Origin: Planctomycetota bacterium
GTDB taxonomy: Bacteria > Planctomycetota > JAJSAM01 > JAJVHW01
Direction of reading: 5' to 3'
DNA length: 64,000 bases
Assembly (NCBI GenBank): GCA_024280885.1
Contig: JAJRPF010000008.1
Location: forward strand, 199,707-263,706
Positions 16,432 through 25,661 of the stretch are shown one piece after another. Numbering within the stretch: the first letter of the stretch is position 1; every line of letters begins with the position of its first letter. The position numbers were made by a program, and so were the translations under genes. The notes under the pieces were generated by a model. It was given only the letters and a program-made list of their open reading frames with translations, did not search any database and was not told where the DNA came from.

Positions 16432-18344
16432 TATTTGTAGCTCCGCGTGCTGAGGGCGACGTTGTCGAAGGTGAAGTGTTCCTTGTGCAGCGTCGGCTTC
16501 TCGCCGACGCCCTGGAACTCCCAGACGGCTCCGTAGCAGAAGTCGTCGTCGCGCCGGAGTGCCTCGCCGTCCGGCGTCTTGAACTCTTCGCGGAAGTGAC
16601 CGCCGCACGACTCCTCGCGTTCGAGGGCGTCGCTGCACATCAACTCGGCGAACTCGAGGAAATCGGCCACGCGACCGGCCTTCTCGAGAGTCTGGTTGAG
16701 ATCGGTGTCGGTGCCCGAGACGCGCACGTTCGACCAGAACTCCTCGCGCAACTTCGGGATCTCCACGAGTGCCTCTTCGAGACCTTCCTTCGTGCGCGCC
16801 ATCCCGCAGTTGTTCCACATGATGCGGCCGAGCTCGGCGTGGAACGAGTCGGGACTGCGTGTGCCGCCGACGGCGAGCAGCTTTGCGACCTTGGCCTTCG
16901 CCTCGGACTCGACCGCCTTGAAGGACTCGTGGCTCGCATCGACGTCGGAGTTGCCAGCGCGCGCGAGGTAGTCGCCGATCGTGTACGGCAGGACGAAGTA
17001 GCCGTCGGCGAGCCCCTGCATGAGCGCGCTCGCGCCGAGTCGGTTCGCACCGTGATCGGAGAAATTCGCCTCGCCGATCACGTGCAGTCCCGGGATCGTG
17101 CTCATCAGGTTGTAGTCCACCCAGAGCCCGCCCATCGTGTAGTGGGGCGCGGGGTAGATGACCATCGGATGCTCGTACGGGTTGACATCGACGATGTGGT
17201 GGTACATGTCGAAGAGGTTGCCGTAGCGCGCGGCGATGGCGTCCTTGCCGAGACGGTTGATCGCGTCGGCGAAATCGAGGTTGACGCCGTTGCCGCCGGG
17301 GCCGACGCCATGGCCTGCATCGCAGCGCTCCTTCGCCGCGCGCGACGCGACGTCACGCGGGACGAGGTTGCCGAAGGCCGGATAGCGGCGCTCGAGATAG
17401 TAGTCGCGTTCGTCCTCGGGGATCTGCCCGGCGGGGCGAGTGTCACCCTTCTTCTTCGGTACCCACACGCGGCCGTCGTTGCGGAGCGACTCGCTCATCA
17501 GCGTGGTCTTGCTGACGTGCGCGCCCGATGGCGGGATGCCCGTCGGGTGGATCTGCGTGAAGCACGGGTTCGCGAAGCCGGCGCCGCGCTTGTACGCGCG
17601 GTACGCGGCCGTGACGTTGCACGCCTTCGCGTTCGTCGAGAGGAAGAAGACGTTGCTGTAGCCGCCGGTGGCGAGCACCACTGCATCGGCCGCCCAGGAC
17701 TTCATCGCGCCGTTGACGAGATCGCGCGTGACGATCCCGCGCGTGCGGCCATCGTGGACCACGACGTCGAGCATCTCGGTCCGCACGTGCATGCGCACCT
17801 TGCCCGCGTGGATCTGCCGCGCGAGTGCCTGGTACGCGCCGAGCAGGAGTTGCTGCCCGGTCTGGCCGCGCGCATAGAACGTGCGCGAGACCTGCGCACC
17901 GCCGAATGAACGATTGGAGAGCGTTCCGCCGTACTCGCGGGCGAAGGGCACGCCCTGCGCCGCGCACTGGTCGATGATGTCGTTGCTGACCTGCGCCAGT
18001 CGGTAGACGTTCGCCTCGCGGGCGCGGTAGTCACCGCCCTTGACGGTGTCGTAGAAGAGGCGCCAGATGCTGTCGCCGTCGTTCGGGTAGTTCTTCGCGG
18101 CGTTGATGCCGCCCTGCGCAGCGATGGAGTGCGCGCGTCGCGGGCTGTCCTGGAAGCAGAAGCACTCGACGTCGTAGCCGAGCTCCGCCATGGACGCCGC
18201 GGCCGATGCGCCTGCGAGTCCGGTGCCGACCACGATTACCGTGAACTTCCGCTTGTTCGCCGGGTTGACGAGCTTCATTTCCTGCCGATGCCGGTCCCAC
18301 TTCTCCTGGATGGGGCCGTCGGGGATCTTCGCGTCGAGCTTCAT
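16431..18344 (-). CDS. sdhA: Succinate dehydrogenase/fumarate reductase flavoprotein subunit
   Basis: This is a 637-residue flavoprotein. The FAD-binding motif [12 protein letters not shown] lies near residue 40. H72 in [17 protein letters not shown] is the expected covalent FAD ligand. The substrate site includes [11 protein letters not shown] and the later [11 protein letters not shown] and [18 protein letters not shown] segments. Length and sequence style match the B-type SdhA of Bacteroidetes, Planctomycetes and epsilonproteobacterial Frd. It oxidises succinate to fumarate in the citric acid cycle at the cytoplasmic face of the membrane. The start lies two bases after the sdhC stop (TGACCATG), and its stop overlaps the sdhB start, so the three genes are translationally coupled. 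Confidence 0.95.
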   Translation of the reverse strand: MKLDAKIPDGPIQEKWDRHRQEMKLVNPANKRKFTVIVVGTGLAGASAAASMAELGYDVECFCFQDSPRRAHSIAAQGGINAAKNYPNDGDSIWRLFYDTVKGGDYRAREANVYRLAQVSNDIIDQCAAQGVPFAREYGGTLSNRSFGGAQVSRTFYARGQTGQQLLLGAYQALARQIHAGKVRMHVRTEMLDVVVHDGRTRGIVTRDLVNGAMKSWAADAVVLATGGYSNVFFLSTNAKACNVTAAYRAYKRGAGFANPCFTQIHPTGIPPSGAHVSKTTLMSESLRNDGRVWVPKKKGDTRPAGQIPEDERDYYLERRYPAFGNLVPRDVASRAAKERCDAGHGVGPGGNGVNLDFADAINRLGKDAIAARYGNLFDMYHHIVDVNPYEHPMVIYPAPHYTMGGLWVDYNLMSTIPGLHVIGEANFSDHGANRLGASALMQGLADGYFVLPYTIGDYLARAGNSDVDASHESFKAVESEAKAKVAKLLAVGGTRSPDSFHAELGRIMWNNCGMARTKEGLEEALVEIPKLREEFWSNVRVSGTDTDLNQTLEKAGRVADFLEFAELMCSDALEREESCGGHFREEFKTPDGEALRRDDDFCYGAVWEFQGVGEKPTLHKEHFTFDNVALSTRSYK

Positions 18345-18346
18345 GG

Positions 18347-19045
18347 TCAGACTCCCTTGCCCACGAGGCCCATGAGGATGGCGATCGGCATCGAGCAGTT
18401 GCCGACGATGATGAGCCCGCCGATCGCGGGCCCGAAGCCGTGCTTCAGGAATGCGAGTCGCGCGTGGCGCACACCGAGCGTCTGGAACGCGCTCGATGCG
18501 CCGTGAGAGATGTGTAGCCCGAGCAGCACGTTCGCGACGATGTAGAGCGCCGACACCCACCACACCTGGAACCCGAGCACGACCATGCGGTAGACGTCGT
18601 GGCCATGCTCCGGGAGCTCGTAACGCGCCGACGTGAAGTCCTTGGCGCCCACCGGCATGCGCAGCGTGAAGTGCGCGATGTGATAGAGGATGAACACGAG
18701 GACGATCAGTCCGCTCATCCACATCGTCCGTGCGGCGAACGACGTGCGCTCCTCGACCTTGCGCACATAGGGCGTCGGTCGCGCGGCCTTATTCGCCTGG
18801 ACGAGTCGGAACGCCGTTCCGACGTGCAGCATGAAGAGACCGAGTAGCCCCAGTCGTGCCACCCACAACAGGGGCCCGAGATCCTGCAACTGCTTCGCAT
18901 ACGCATTCAACTTCTCGGGACCTGCGAAGACCTGCAGGTTTCCGATCATGTGCGTGATGACGAAGCCCACGAGCCCCAGCCCCGAGAACGCCATCAATGT
19001 CTTGGCGCCCACCGAGGACGAGAACGTCTGCTTGAGTCCGCTCAT
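18347..19045 (-). CDS. sdhC: Succinate dehydrogenase cytochrome b subunit (B-type, single anchor)
   Basis: The 232-residue membrane protein has five hydrophobic segments, as expected for the single fused anchor of B-type Sdh/Frd complexes. Candidate heme ligands include His in [30 protein letters not shown] and LGLHISHG. It anchors SdhAB, binds two b hemes and exchanges electrons with quinone. It is the first gene of sdhCAB on the minus strand. Two 12-bp direct repeats lie ~50-70 bases upstream of the ATG. Confidence 0.93.
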   Translation of the reverse strand: MSGLKQTFSSSVGAKTLMAFSGLGLVGFVITHMIGNLQVFAGPEKLNAYAKQLQDLGPLLWVARLGLLGLFMLHVGTAFRLVQANKAARPTPYVRKVEERTSFAARTMWMSGLIVLVFILYHIAHFTLRMPVGAKDFTSARYELPEHGHDVYRMVVLGFQVWWVSALYIVANVLLGLHISHGASSAFQTLGVRHARLAFLKHGFGPAIGGLIIVGNCSMPIAILMGLVGKGV

Positions 19046-19091
19046 CCAACCTCTCCGGAGACCGGCCGCGGAGTGCTCCGCTTGCCGACGT

Positions 19092-19118
19092 CCTCATTGA
19101 GTTACGCCTCATTGAGTT
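19092..19118 (-). promoter_or_regulatory. Paired direct repeats upstream of sdhC
   Basis: CCTCATTGAGTT occurs twice (19092-19103 and 19107-19118) with a 3-base spacer. Each copy contains the near-palindrome CTCA-T-TGAG. The 15-base period and location 47-73 bases upstream of the sdhC start fit a regulator-binding or promoter-overlapping site. No factor can be named. Confidence 0.35.
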
Positions 19119-19348
19119 GAGGAGGGCCGCGTGCGCCGTTTTCGGCGGAAGTCGCGGCCCGATCGCGAGAGGCTATCACCGGGCCTCCGGGGGACGAACC
19201 CTTCCCAACGCGCTCCGTAGGCACGCAAGTCACCCGTCGCGGGAGGTTCCTGCATACGATGGTGCGCGTGGTCGCGACGGCGCGTCCGAAGGTGGCGAGA
19301 TCGATGAATTGAGACACAGGGCCGGAGTCAACTCCTCCAGGAGCAACG

Positions 19349-20329
19349 ATGAGCGACACGACGACCATGCAGTACCGGAAGATGGGCGCCTCGGGCCTCG
19401 AACTCTCGACGTATGCCCTCGGAGGGTGGACGACGTTCGGTGGATCGCTCAAGGACGAGGCGCTGGCCCGCGAGATCATCACGACCGCGTTCGAAGCCGG
19501 CGTGAACTTCTTCGACATCGCCGATGTCTACGCGCTTGGCGAGGCCGAGCGTCTGATGGGCAAGACGCTGGCGGAGTTCCCGCGCCACGAGTTGGTGATC
19601 TCGTCGAAGGCGTACTGGCCGATGAGTCAGGCTCCCAACAACCGCGGCCTTTCGCGCAAGCACCTCTTCGAGTCGGTCGAGGGGAGCCTGCAACGGATCG
19701 GAACGGACTACCTCGATCTCTACTTCTGCCATCGTTTCGATGCCACCACACCCCTCGAAGAAACGGTGCGCGCGCTGGACGATCTCGTGCGGCAGGGGAA
19801 GATCCTCTACTGGGGTACAAGCGAGTGGACGGGTGCGCAGGTGCGCGAGGCGTGCGCCATCGCTGATCGACTCGGCTGCTACGCGCCCCGCGTGGAGCAA
19901 CCGCAGTACAGCTTGCTCGCACGGGCGAAGGTCGAGTCCGACGTGCGGCCGGCGACAGACGAGGCCGGGATGGGGCTTGTCCTCTGGAGTCCGTTGTCGT
20001 CGGGACTGTTGACAGGGAAGTACGACGATGGTCTGCCGGAGGGATCGCGGCTCGCGCGGATCGAGTTCCTGCGGACACGACTCATGCAGGACGAATTGCT
20101 CGGCAAGGTGCGCGCGATGAAGGCGATCGCGGACGAACTCGGCTGCACGCGGACGCAATTGGCCCTGGCGTGGGCGGCGGCGCAACCGGGCGTCACGAGC
20201 GTGATCCTCGGGGCGACCTCGGTGGCTCAGCTCGTCGAGAACCTGGGCGCGCGGGATGTCGTGTTGAGCCCTGATGTCCTCGCACGCCTGGATGCGCTCT
20301 TCCCGCCGGGCGGCATGTTGGAGGAGTGA
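19349..20329 (+). CDS. Aldo/keto reductase (Kv-beta-like subgroup)
   Basis: This is a 326-residue TIM-barrel oxidoreductase. The catalytic tetrad is visible: D56 and Y61 in FFDIADVYALGEAE, K87 in VISSKAYW, and H128 in YLDLYFCHRFD. The NADPH-binding C-terminal segment (WSPLSSGLLTGKY and SVILGATSVAQLVENL) matches the voltage-gated potassium channel beta-subunit/YghZ-like group, which reduces aldehydes and ketones. GGAG precedes the ATG. It is divergent from sdhC, so the ~300-base gap between them carries both promoters. The physiological substrate is unknown. Confidence 0.9.
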   Translation: MSDTTTMQYRKMGASGLELSTYALGGWTTFGGSLKDEALAREIITTAFEAGVNFFDIADVYALGEAERLMGKTLAEFPRHELVISSKAYWPMSQAPNNRGLSRKHLFESVEGSLQRIGTDYLDLYFCHRFDATTPLEETVRALDDLVRQGKILYWGTSEWTGAQVREACAIADRLGCYAPRVEQPQYSLLARAKVESDVRPATDEAGMGLVLWSPLSSGLLTGKYDDGLPEGSRLARIEFLRTRLMQDELLGKVRAMKAIADELGCTRTQLALAWAAAQPGVTSVILGATSVAQLVENLGARDVVLSPDVLARLDALFPPGGMLEE

Positions 20330-20453
20330 TCGTCGGGTGAATTTTGGCGCGTCGCGAGCCCCAGCGGGGTCTTCGCGCGCTGCCGTTCGCCATGACAGCG
20401 CGATTTCCCGTATCCTCGTTCGGTCGGGGGTGGGCTCCCGCTCGGAGGTAGAT

Positions 20454-21884
20454 GTGCTACGTACTCGCTCCATCATGATTCGCTCGGCGATCACTCTCAT
20501 CGGCGTCGTCGGCTTGGCACTGCTCGCTGCGGCGCCCGCTTTCGCGGCCGAGGGCGTTCTCCCTGTCCGGGCGGGCGACCGCGTCGAGGGGAACATTCGC
20601 CGGTGCGGCGACCGTCACGTTCTCGCCGTCGAGCTCGTGCGCGGTGAGAAGCTGCGCGTCAAGGTCCGTCCCGCGACGGATTTCGTCCAGGATCTGACGG
20701 TTCGCTTCTACGACCCCACGGGGCTCCTGGCGAATGACCCCGCGAACGTTCGCGTGAACAGTGGGACGACCGTTGTTGGGCCGTATCGGATCACGGACTC
20801 CGGCACGCATCTCCTCTCGATCACCACGACGACACGTCACGGGCTGCCGTATGAGGTGTTCACGAAGGTGAAGGGCCGCCGCGGGCGGTCAGTGCGGCTG
20901 AAGGCCGGCCGCGACGGGCGTGTCGTGGCGGCTGCGGGCTCCGTTCTTCGCATTCGCGGGCTCGATGACGAGGCGCGCGTCACGCTGCGCTTCCCCGGCG
21001 GCGCCGCCGAGATCCTCAAGACCGGCAGTGCTTGCCTCGAGGCTCTGACAGGCTCGGGCCTCACGTTGCCCGAAGGCGGCACCTATGGCGTCAGCGTGAG
21101 CGCTGGTCGCGCGAAGCTGCGCATCCGCGCGCCGGGGCGCACAGCGGTCCGCACTCTCGTATTCCCTGAGTTGCCGGATGACCAGGGCTCGGTCTCCGCG
21201 TGGTATGACGACGCGGGGTGGGTCGCCGACCCCTTCGCAAGTGCGCCTGCGGATCACGAGCCGCCTGTTTCGGTGCCTGTCCCTGGCGCGCCGCGGCCTC
21301 CTTCCTCAACCGAGGTCGCAACGCTCTTGGAGGCGCCCAACTCTCCGTTCACCCCCAGCGCGCGTGCCGTATTCGGTGTCGCGACCAACCCCGGCGGGCA
21401 CCAGGCGGGGATCGGGATGCCGATCGCGCCGATCCCGACGATCGACGAAGCGCTGACGTTCGGAACAGTCGAGGCCTTCAACTCCGGGCCGTCGTACGTC
21501 TACGACGTGGACCGACCGGGCCTGGGCTCCGTGCGCTACCGCGTGCAGTTCGTCGTCGGTGGGCGCGCAGCACTCGCGCCCGTCGCGTTGAACGGCAATG
21601 TCACGCTGCGCTGGCGCGCCGAGGGCGGCGGAACATTCCACGAAGAGACTTGGGCGCTCAGCTTCGACGCGGCACGTGATCTCGAAGTCCTCGACGGCAG
21701 CGCGACCTTCATTGGTAGAGGCTTCACGACGATTCGGAGCTCCGCAAGCGGCTTCGCCCTGCCAGTCGACGGCTCGGCGCCATACGGCACCATCTCATGG
21801 GCGATCGACTCCCCGACCGACGGCGCCTTCGTGCGAAGCGAGGTCCACGACGGAACCGGCGCGGTGGACGTAGAACTGCGCTAA
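20454..21884 (+). CDS. Secreted protein with PPC-like beta-sandwich domains, function unknown
   Basis: The protein has 476 residues starting at GTG (GGAGG five bases upstream). The signal peptide runs through MIRSAITLIGVVGLALLAAA and is cleaved near FA-AEG. Two stretches (about 35-130 and 135-220) resemble the all-beta pre-peptidase C-terminal (PPC) fold: VRAGDRVEGNIRRCGDRHVL, LTVRFYDPTG and GTHLLSITTTT. A Pro-rich linker (~260-290) leads to a C-terminal beta-rich domain with VRYRVQFVVGGRAALAPVAL. A related N-terminal style (QVTGTNAGPDDVQRFRVRL) is seen in the FG-GAP protein at 22205-24733, convergent with this gene. I do not recognise a characterised family for the C-terminal half. Confidence 0.65.
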   Translation: MLRTRSIMIRSAITLIGVVGLALLAAAPAFAAEGVLPVRAGDRVEGNIRRCGDRHVLAVELVRGEKLRVKVRPATDFVQDLTVRFYDPTGLLANDPANVRVNSGTTVVGPYRITDSGTHLLSITTTTRHGLPYEVFTKVKGRRGRSVRLKAGRDGRVVAAAGSVLRIRGLDDEARVTLRFPGGAAEILKTGSACLEALTGSGLTLPEGGTYGVSVSAGRAKLRIRAPGRTAVRTLVFPELPDDQGSVSAWYDDAGWVADPFASAPADHEPPVSVPVPGAPRPPSSTEVATLLEAPNSPFTPSARAVFGVATNPGGHQAGIGMPIAPIPTIDEALTFGTVEAFNSGPSYVYDVDRPGLGSVRYRVQFVVGGRAALAPVALNGNVTLRWRAEGGGTFHEETWALSFDAARDLEVLDGSATFIGRGFTTIRSSASGFALPVDGSAPYGTISWAIDSPTDGAFVRSEVHDGTGAVDVELR

Positions 21885-22135
21885 ACGCCGCTCCAAGCGC
21901 AATCCACACCGACCCCGTCGGTTGATCGGGGGAACGAGCGGCTCGGAGGGGCAGAGGCCGACCGCTAGCTACGTGAGGTGTAGGGAGTGGATTCCGCCTG
22001 CGAAACCCGCCCTTGAGGCGCGCGGACTTCCACGTCGTGGATGCGCCCCGATGCGGGGCCACGACCACCGAGCGCGTGCCCGGTTGAAGCAGCCGGAGCC
22101 GCGACGAAAACCGAACACCCGAGCGCCAGCGAGGG

Positions 22136-22205
22136 GTGGCGACGGAGTCGCCACAAACGCAATACAGTCCAGCACATCGCGTGCGAAGCACGCGCTGTCC
22201 TGGAC
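22136..22205. terminator. Two hairpins between convergent genes (bidirectional terminator candidate)
   Basis: Hairpin 1: GTGGCGAC-GGA-GTCGCCAC (22136-22154), a perfect 8-bp stem. Hairpin 2: an outer stem GTCCAG/CTGGAC (22167-22172 with 22200-22205) and an inner stem CGCGTGC-GAA-GCACGCG (22178-22194). The second abuts the stop codon of the minus-strand FG-GAP gene, and both follow the plus-strand gene. The rest of the ~320-base gap holds no gene. Confidence 0.55.
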
Positions 22206-24733
22206 TAATCGATGGCGCCGCCAATCAACTCGTCTTCCTGGCCGAAGATCAGGAAGTCGGCGTCGCCCGCCGTGTTCGGACCCGGGCGCGGATCGCCCTG
22301 GAAGACGTAGCACGTGCCGCCGCCGAGTTCGCCGTCCTCGTTGCCCGGCGCGAAGATGACGATGGACGTTTGGCCTCCGACCCGGATGGTCGGGATGAGG
22401 ACCGGGAAGCCTTCGAAGAAGCCCTCGCCAGCGATTGCCACCGGACCGGGCGAATTCGTGTTGCCGGTCACTCCGGCACCGCCGTTGACGATGTAGAGAG
22501 CCCCATCGCCGTCGGACCCGCCGTTCGCTCCGATCAGGATGTCACCGACCCCGTCGCCCGTGATGTCGGCGACCTGGAGTGCGCTGCCGAGCGTGTCGTC
22601 GAGGTTGCCGAGATACGTCGCGTCTGCTTCCACTGCCGTATTGCTTCCGAGCAGCGCCCCGCCGAAGAAGACATGCACCGCGCCATCGCCGCCGATGTCC
22701 TCATCGAACTCCGACACGACAATGTCAGGCTGTCCATCGCCGGAGACGTCGCCGATCGCAACGACCAACCCGAAGCCTGCGTCAGGTCCCGAACCGTCGA
22801 GGATGATCGGGAGGTTCGCCGCGGGGCCACCCGTGATCGTTGTGCTTCCCGGAAGGACGTACACCTTCCCGGTGCGCCCGGGGTTGTCGATCATGTCGCC
22901 GCCGATCACGAGGTCCGAGCGTCCGTCTCCGGTGACCTCTCCGATTTGAACCGAGGCTCCGAAGAGGTCGCCGACCTGCTCGCCCGTGATGGTCACGTCC
23001 GCGGCGGTCGTCGTCTCGCTGCGCAATGCGGAGCCGCCGAAGAACACGACCACGGTGCCCTCGCCGGTCGGGCCGTCCTCGCCGCCGAGTGCGATGTCGG
23101 CGATCCCGTCGTCGTTCAGGTCACCGACCGCAACGGTATTGAACCCGCCAAATCCCACGGCGCCATCGAGTCGGAAATCTGCGCCGTCGCGATCTTCGGA
23201 CATGAACCCGGCGCCTCCGGCGAATACGTACGCCGTACCGTCTGCAACCCCGTCACCGAGAACGACGAGATCGGGTTGTCCGTCGCCCGTGACGTCACCG
23301 ACTGCGAAGTCGTTCCCGAACCCTTCGATCGCGCCGACGCCGTCCAGTGCGTACGACGCCTGCGTGGTACTCACGTCGAAGTCGTCGATCGGGCCGCCGG
23401 AAAAGACGTAGACGCGGCCCTTGCCGCCGAGAGCTTCGGGCGCCTTGATGATCAGATCGTCCACGCCATCGCCGTCGAGGTCGAAGGGCGCGTCGAGCCC
23501 CGCGAGGAACACGCGAAACGAGCTGAAATGGCTGACCGCAAACGTGACGGTCCCCGCATCGACGTCCACGGTGAAGTCCGTGATCTCCGTGACGTCTCCG
23601 TTCTCGTCGCGCGTGAAGACGCTGAGCCCGCTCGTGTCGTCGCCGTCAATGGCATCCGCATCGAAGGGGATCGTCACGGTGACCGGGGTCGCGAACTCGA
23701 GGCCCTCCGGCCCGAAGAAGACCGTCGGTCCGACGCCGCCGCCCACTTCCTCCGACGGCGACCTGAGCACCGGGCTCGTCCCGATCAGAATGGCCGATGG
23801 CTGTGAGACGGCGCCAGCGGGGACCAGCACGGACGAGCCGAGAATCCCGCCGACGAGGTCCTCGTCGTCGGCCTCGACTAGCACGCTCTTGAAAGGGCTG
23901 ACGACCTGGCCGATCGCCGCCTTCTCGCCGTTCCCGCCCGGCAGCACGATGTCCTCGGTGAGTGCGATCTTGCGCTTCGTGACCTTCGGCGACTTGATCT
24001 TGGCGGAGGCCGAGATGGTGCCCTCGCCTGCGGCGTTTCCGATCACGATGAAGACGTCTCCGCCGTCGGGCGAGAGGAACTTCTTCTGTTTGCTGCCCTT
24101 GTTCAGCTCGTACTCGTCCTCGTCCGTCTCGAGGCGATCGAGAAACGGCTGCGCGGACGACTTGCCCGTCTTCTTGACCGAGAGCGTGAGCAGCGCGTCT
24201 TCGTCCACGGCCGTGTCCAGGTCGATCTCGTCGCCGGCGCCGAAGAGCTCGTTGAAGTCGCGCGGGAGCTTGGCCTTCTTCGGACTCGACCATTTGACCT
24301 TGACAGAGAAGAGACCGCGCGCCGCACCGAAGACCTCGATGATGTACTCGCCACTGTCCTCGACGACGAGCTTGGCCTTCGCGCCGGTGCCCTTCTCCTT
24401 GAGCGTCGCGACGTCGAGGAAGCCGTCCTCGATGAGATCGTCCTCGAACTCGTCGAGCACGCGCATGCGCATGACCGGAGCGGCGAGATTGTTCTTCTTG
24501 TCCTTCTTGCCCTTGACCGACGCACTCAGTTTCGCGCCGAGCGGGAGGCGGACGCGGAACCGCTGGACGTCATCCGGTCCAGCGTTCGTCCCCGTGACCT
24601 GATCGCCGTTTCCGAGTTGGATATCGATCCCCGCCGAGGCTCGACCAGGGAAAGCGCAGAGTGCGAGCGTGCCGAGGCCGAGCGCGGAGAGCGCGAGCGT
24701 GCCAATGGGGTTGAACCAGGAAGTACGGGACAT
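22205..24733 (-). CDS. Large secreted FG-GAP repeat (integrin-alpha-like) protein
   Basis: The protein has 842 residues with a signal peptide (~1-34, cleavage near ASA-GI). Residues ~35-250 hold one or two PPC-like beta domains rich in Lys. Residues ~300-420 form an Ig-like beta domain (VPAGAVSQPSAILIGT, TPVTVTIPFDADA). From ~425 to the end there are about six FG-GAP repeats, each with a DxDxDGxxD-type calcium loop: DLDGDGVDDLII, DVTGDGQPDLVV, DLNDDGIADIAL, EVTGDGRSDLVI, DVSGDGQPDIVV and DITGDGVGDILI. The repeats would fold as a beta-propeller. Such proteins act in adhesion or extracellular binding. The ATG at 24733 is preferred because it begins the signal sequence; upstream codons in the frame look non-coding. 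Confidence 0.85.
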   Translation of the reverse strand: MSRTSWFNPIGTLALSALGLGTLALCAFPGRASAGIDIQLGNGDQVTGTNAGPDDVQRFRVRLPLGAKLSASVKGKKDKKNNLAAPVMRMRVLDEFEDDLIEDGFLDVATLKEKGTGAKAKLVVEDSGEYIIEVFGAARGLFSVKVKWSSPKKAKLPRDFNELFGAGDEIDLDTAVDEDALLTLSVKKTGKSSAQPFLDRLETDEDEYELNKGSKQKKFLSPDGGDVFIVIGNAAGEGTISASAKIKSPKVTKRKIALTEDIVLPGGNGEKAAIGQVVSPFKSVLVEADDEDLVGGILGSSVLVPAGAVSQPSAILIGTSPVLRSPSEEVGGGVGPTVFFGPEGLEFATPVTVTIPFDADAIDGDDTSGLSVFTRDENGDVTEITDFTVDVDAGTVTFAVSHFSSFRVFLAGLDAPFDLDGDGVDDLIIKAPEALGGKGRVYVFSGGPIDDFDVSTTQASYALDGVGAIEGFGNDFAVGDVTGDGQPDLVVLGDGVADGTAYVFAGGAGFMSEDRDGADFRLDGAVGFGGFNTVAVGDLNDDGIADIALGGEDGPTGEGTVVVFFGGSALRSETTTAADVTITGEQVGDLFGASVQIGEVTGDGRSDLVIGGDMIDNPGRTGKVYVLPGSTTITGGPAANLPIILDGSGPDAGFGLVVAIGDVSGDGQPDIVVSEFDEDIGGDGAVHVFFGGALLGSNTAVEADATYLGNLDDTLGSALQVADITGDGVGDILIGANGGSDGDGALYIVNGGAGVTGNTNSPGPVAIAGEGFFEGFPVLIPTIRVGGQTSIVIFAPGNEDGELGGGTCYVFQGDPRPGPNTAGDADFLIFGQEDELIGGAID

Positions 24734-24918
24734 GGACTCAGCCCTCCAGAGCGGCGCTCGCGATCCCCCTGCGTAGGTCTCGCGATTCGCGTCAGCACAC
24801 GGGCGATCGACCGTGACTAGACAGCAACTAGCGAAGCGGTCGCCCACCTCGTCTCCGCGTCAGTCTAGCACCCCCGTGACTGGAGTCTCCTGTGCGGTCG
24901 GGCCTCGTAGGTCGGATA

Positions 24919-25482
24919 TCAGCGATAGAAGTGCTGGATGGCCTTGAACTGTGGGTGCTGGGCGTCTCGCATCAACTCGAATGCGGCGGTCTCGGACGTG
25001 GTGAGGACCGCTCCCGCACGCTCCATGCGGTGCAGCGCGACGTCGCGGTCCCGCTCGTGACGCGAGGCGATCGCATCGACGGCGACGTGTACCTGGCGAC
25101 TCGCGGCCAGCAGGTCGAGAACGGTCTGCAGCACGCACACGTGGGTTTCGAGGCCACACACCACGATCGTGTCCGCGCCGGCGCTCACGAGATGAACGCG
25201 CGCGTCGTCGCAGCCCAGCGCGCTGAACGATGTCTTCGACGGCAGATCCCGTGCGTCGAGTTCACGTAGGAGTGTCGGCACGGTGGAGCCAAGCCCCTCG
25301 GGGTACTGTTCGGTGGCCACGATGGGCAGTTCGAGCGTCCGGAACGTCCGGGCCAGCCGCGCGCAATTCTCGACCAGTTGATCGAAGCCGGGAATGGCGG
25401 ATGCGAACCGTCGCTGCACGTCAATGATCAGCAACGCGCTGCGCGTCTGGTGCAGGAGGCCCGGTGGATTCTCGTTGCTCAT
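24919..25482 (-). CDS. Isochorismatase-like cysteine hydrolase
   Basis: The 187-residue protein carries the complete catalytic triad of the family: D21 in ALLIIDVQRRF, K83 in LPSKTSFSAL, and nucleophile C116 in VVCGLETHVCVLQT. Compared with plain isochorismatase, the length and C-terminus match the YcaC-like/nicotinamidase-like group of amidohydrolases. It is cytoplasmic and has no signal peptide. It is divergent from the EgtD-like gene at 25662. The substrate cannot be predicted from the sequence. Confidence 0.88.
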   Translation of the reverse strand: MSNENPPGLLHQTRSALLIIDVQRRFASAIPGFDQLVENCARLARTFRTLELPIVATEQYPEGLGSTVPTLLRELDARDLPSKTSFSALGCDDARVHLVSAGADTIVVCGLETHVCVLQTVLDLLAASRQVHVAVDAIASRHERDRDVALHRMERAGAVLTTSETAAFELMRDAQHPQFKAIQHFYR

Positions 25483-25661
25483 GAGTCTCGTTTCGCTCCC
25501 CGGTACGTGACTCTACGCACCGATGGGCATGCGCCGAATGATGTCCGCAGGGAGGCCAATCGACGCTGTCCTTGAAAACTCCCCGGAACGAGGGAATGGC
25601 GAGTCCCTCCGCCCGCGTTACTCCCGTGTCGACCTGTTCGTCGTGGGTGAGAGGAGATCGC

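Noticed and set aside
16476..17909. Plus-strand open frame (477 codons) opposite sdhA
   Set aside because: sdhA is certain on the other strand; this is a shadow.
22136..23806. Long plus-strand open frame (556 codons) opposite the FG-GAP gene
   Set aside because: It is antisense to calcium-loop repeats of a clear secreted protein; its translation is Arg/Asp-rich without domains, and it arises from the GC-rich codon pattern.
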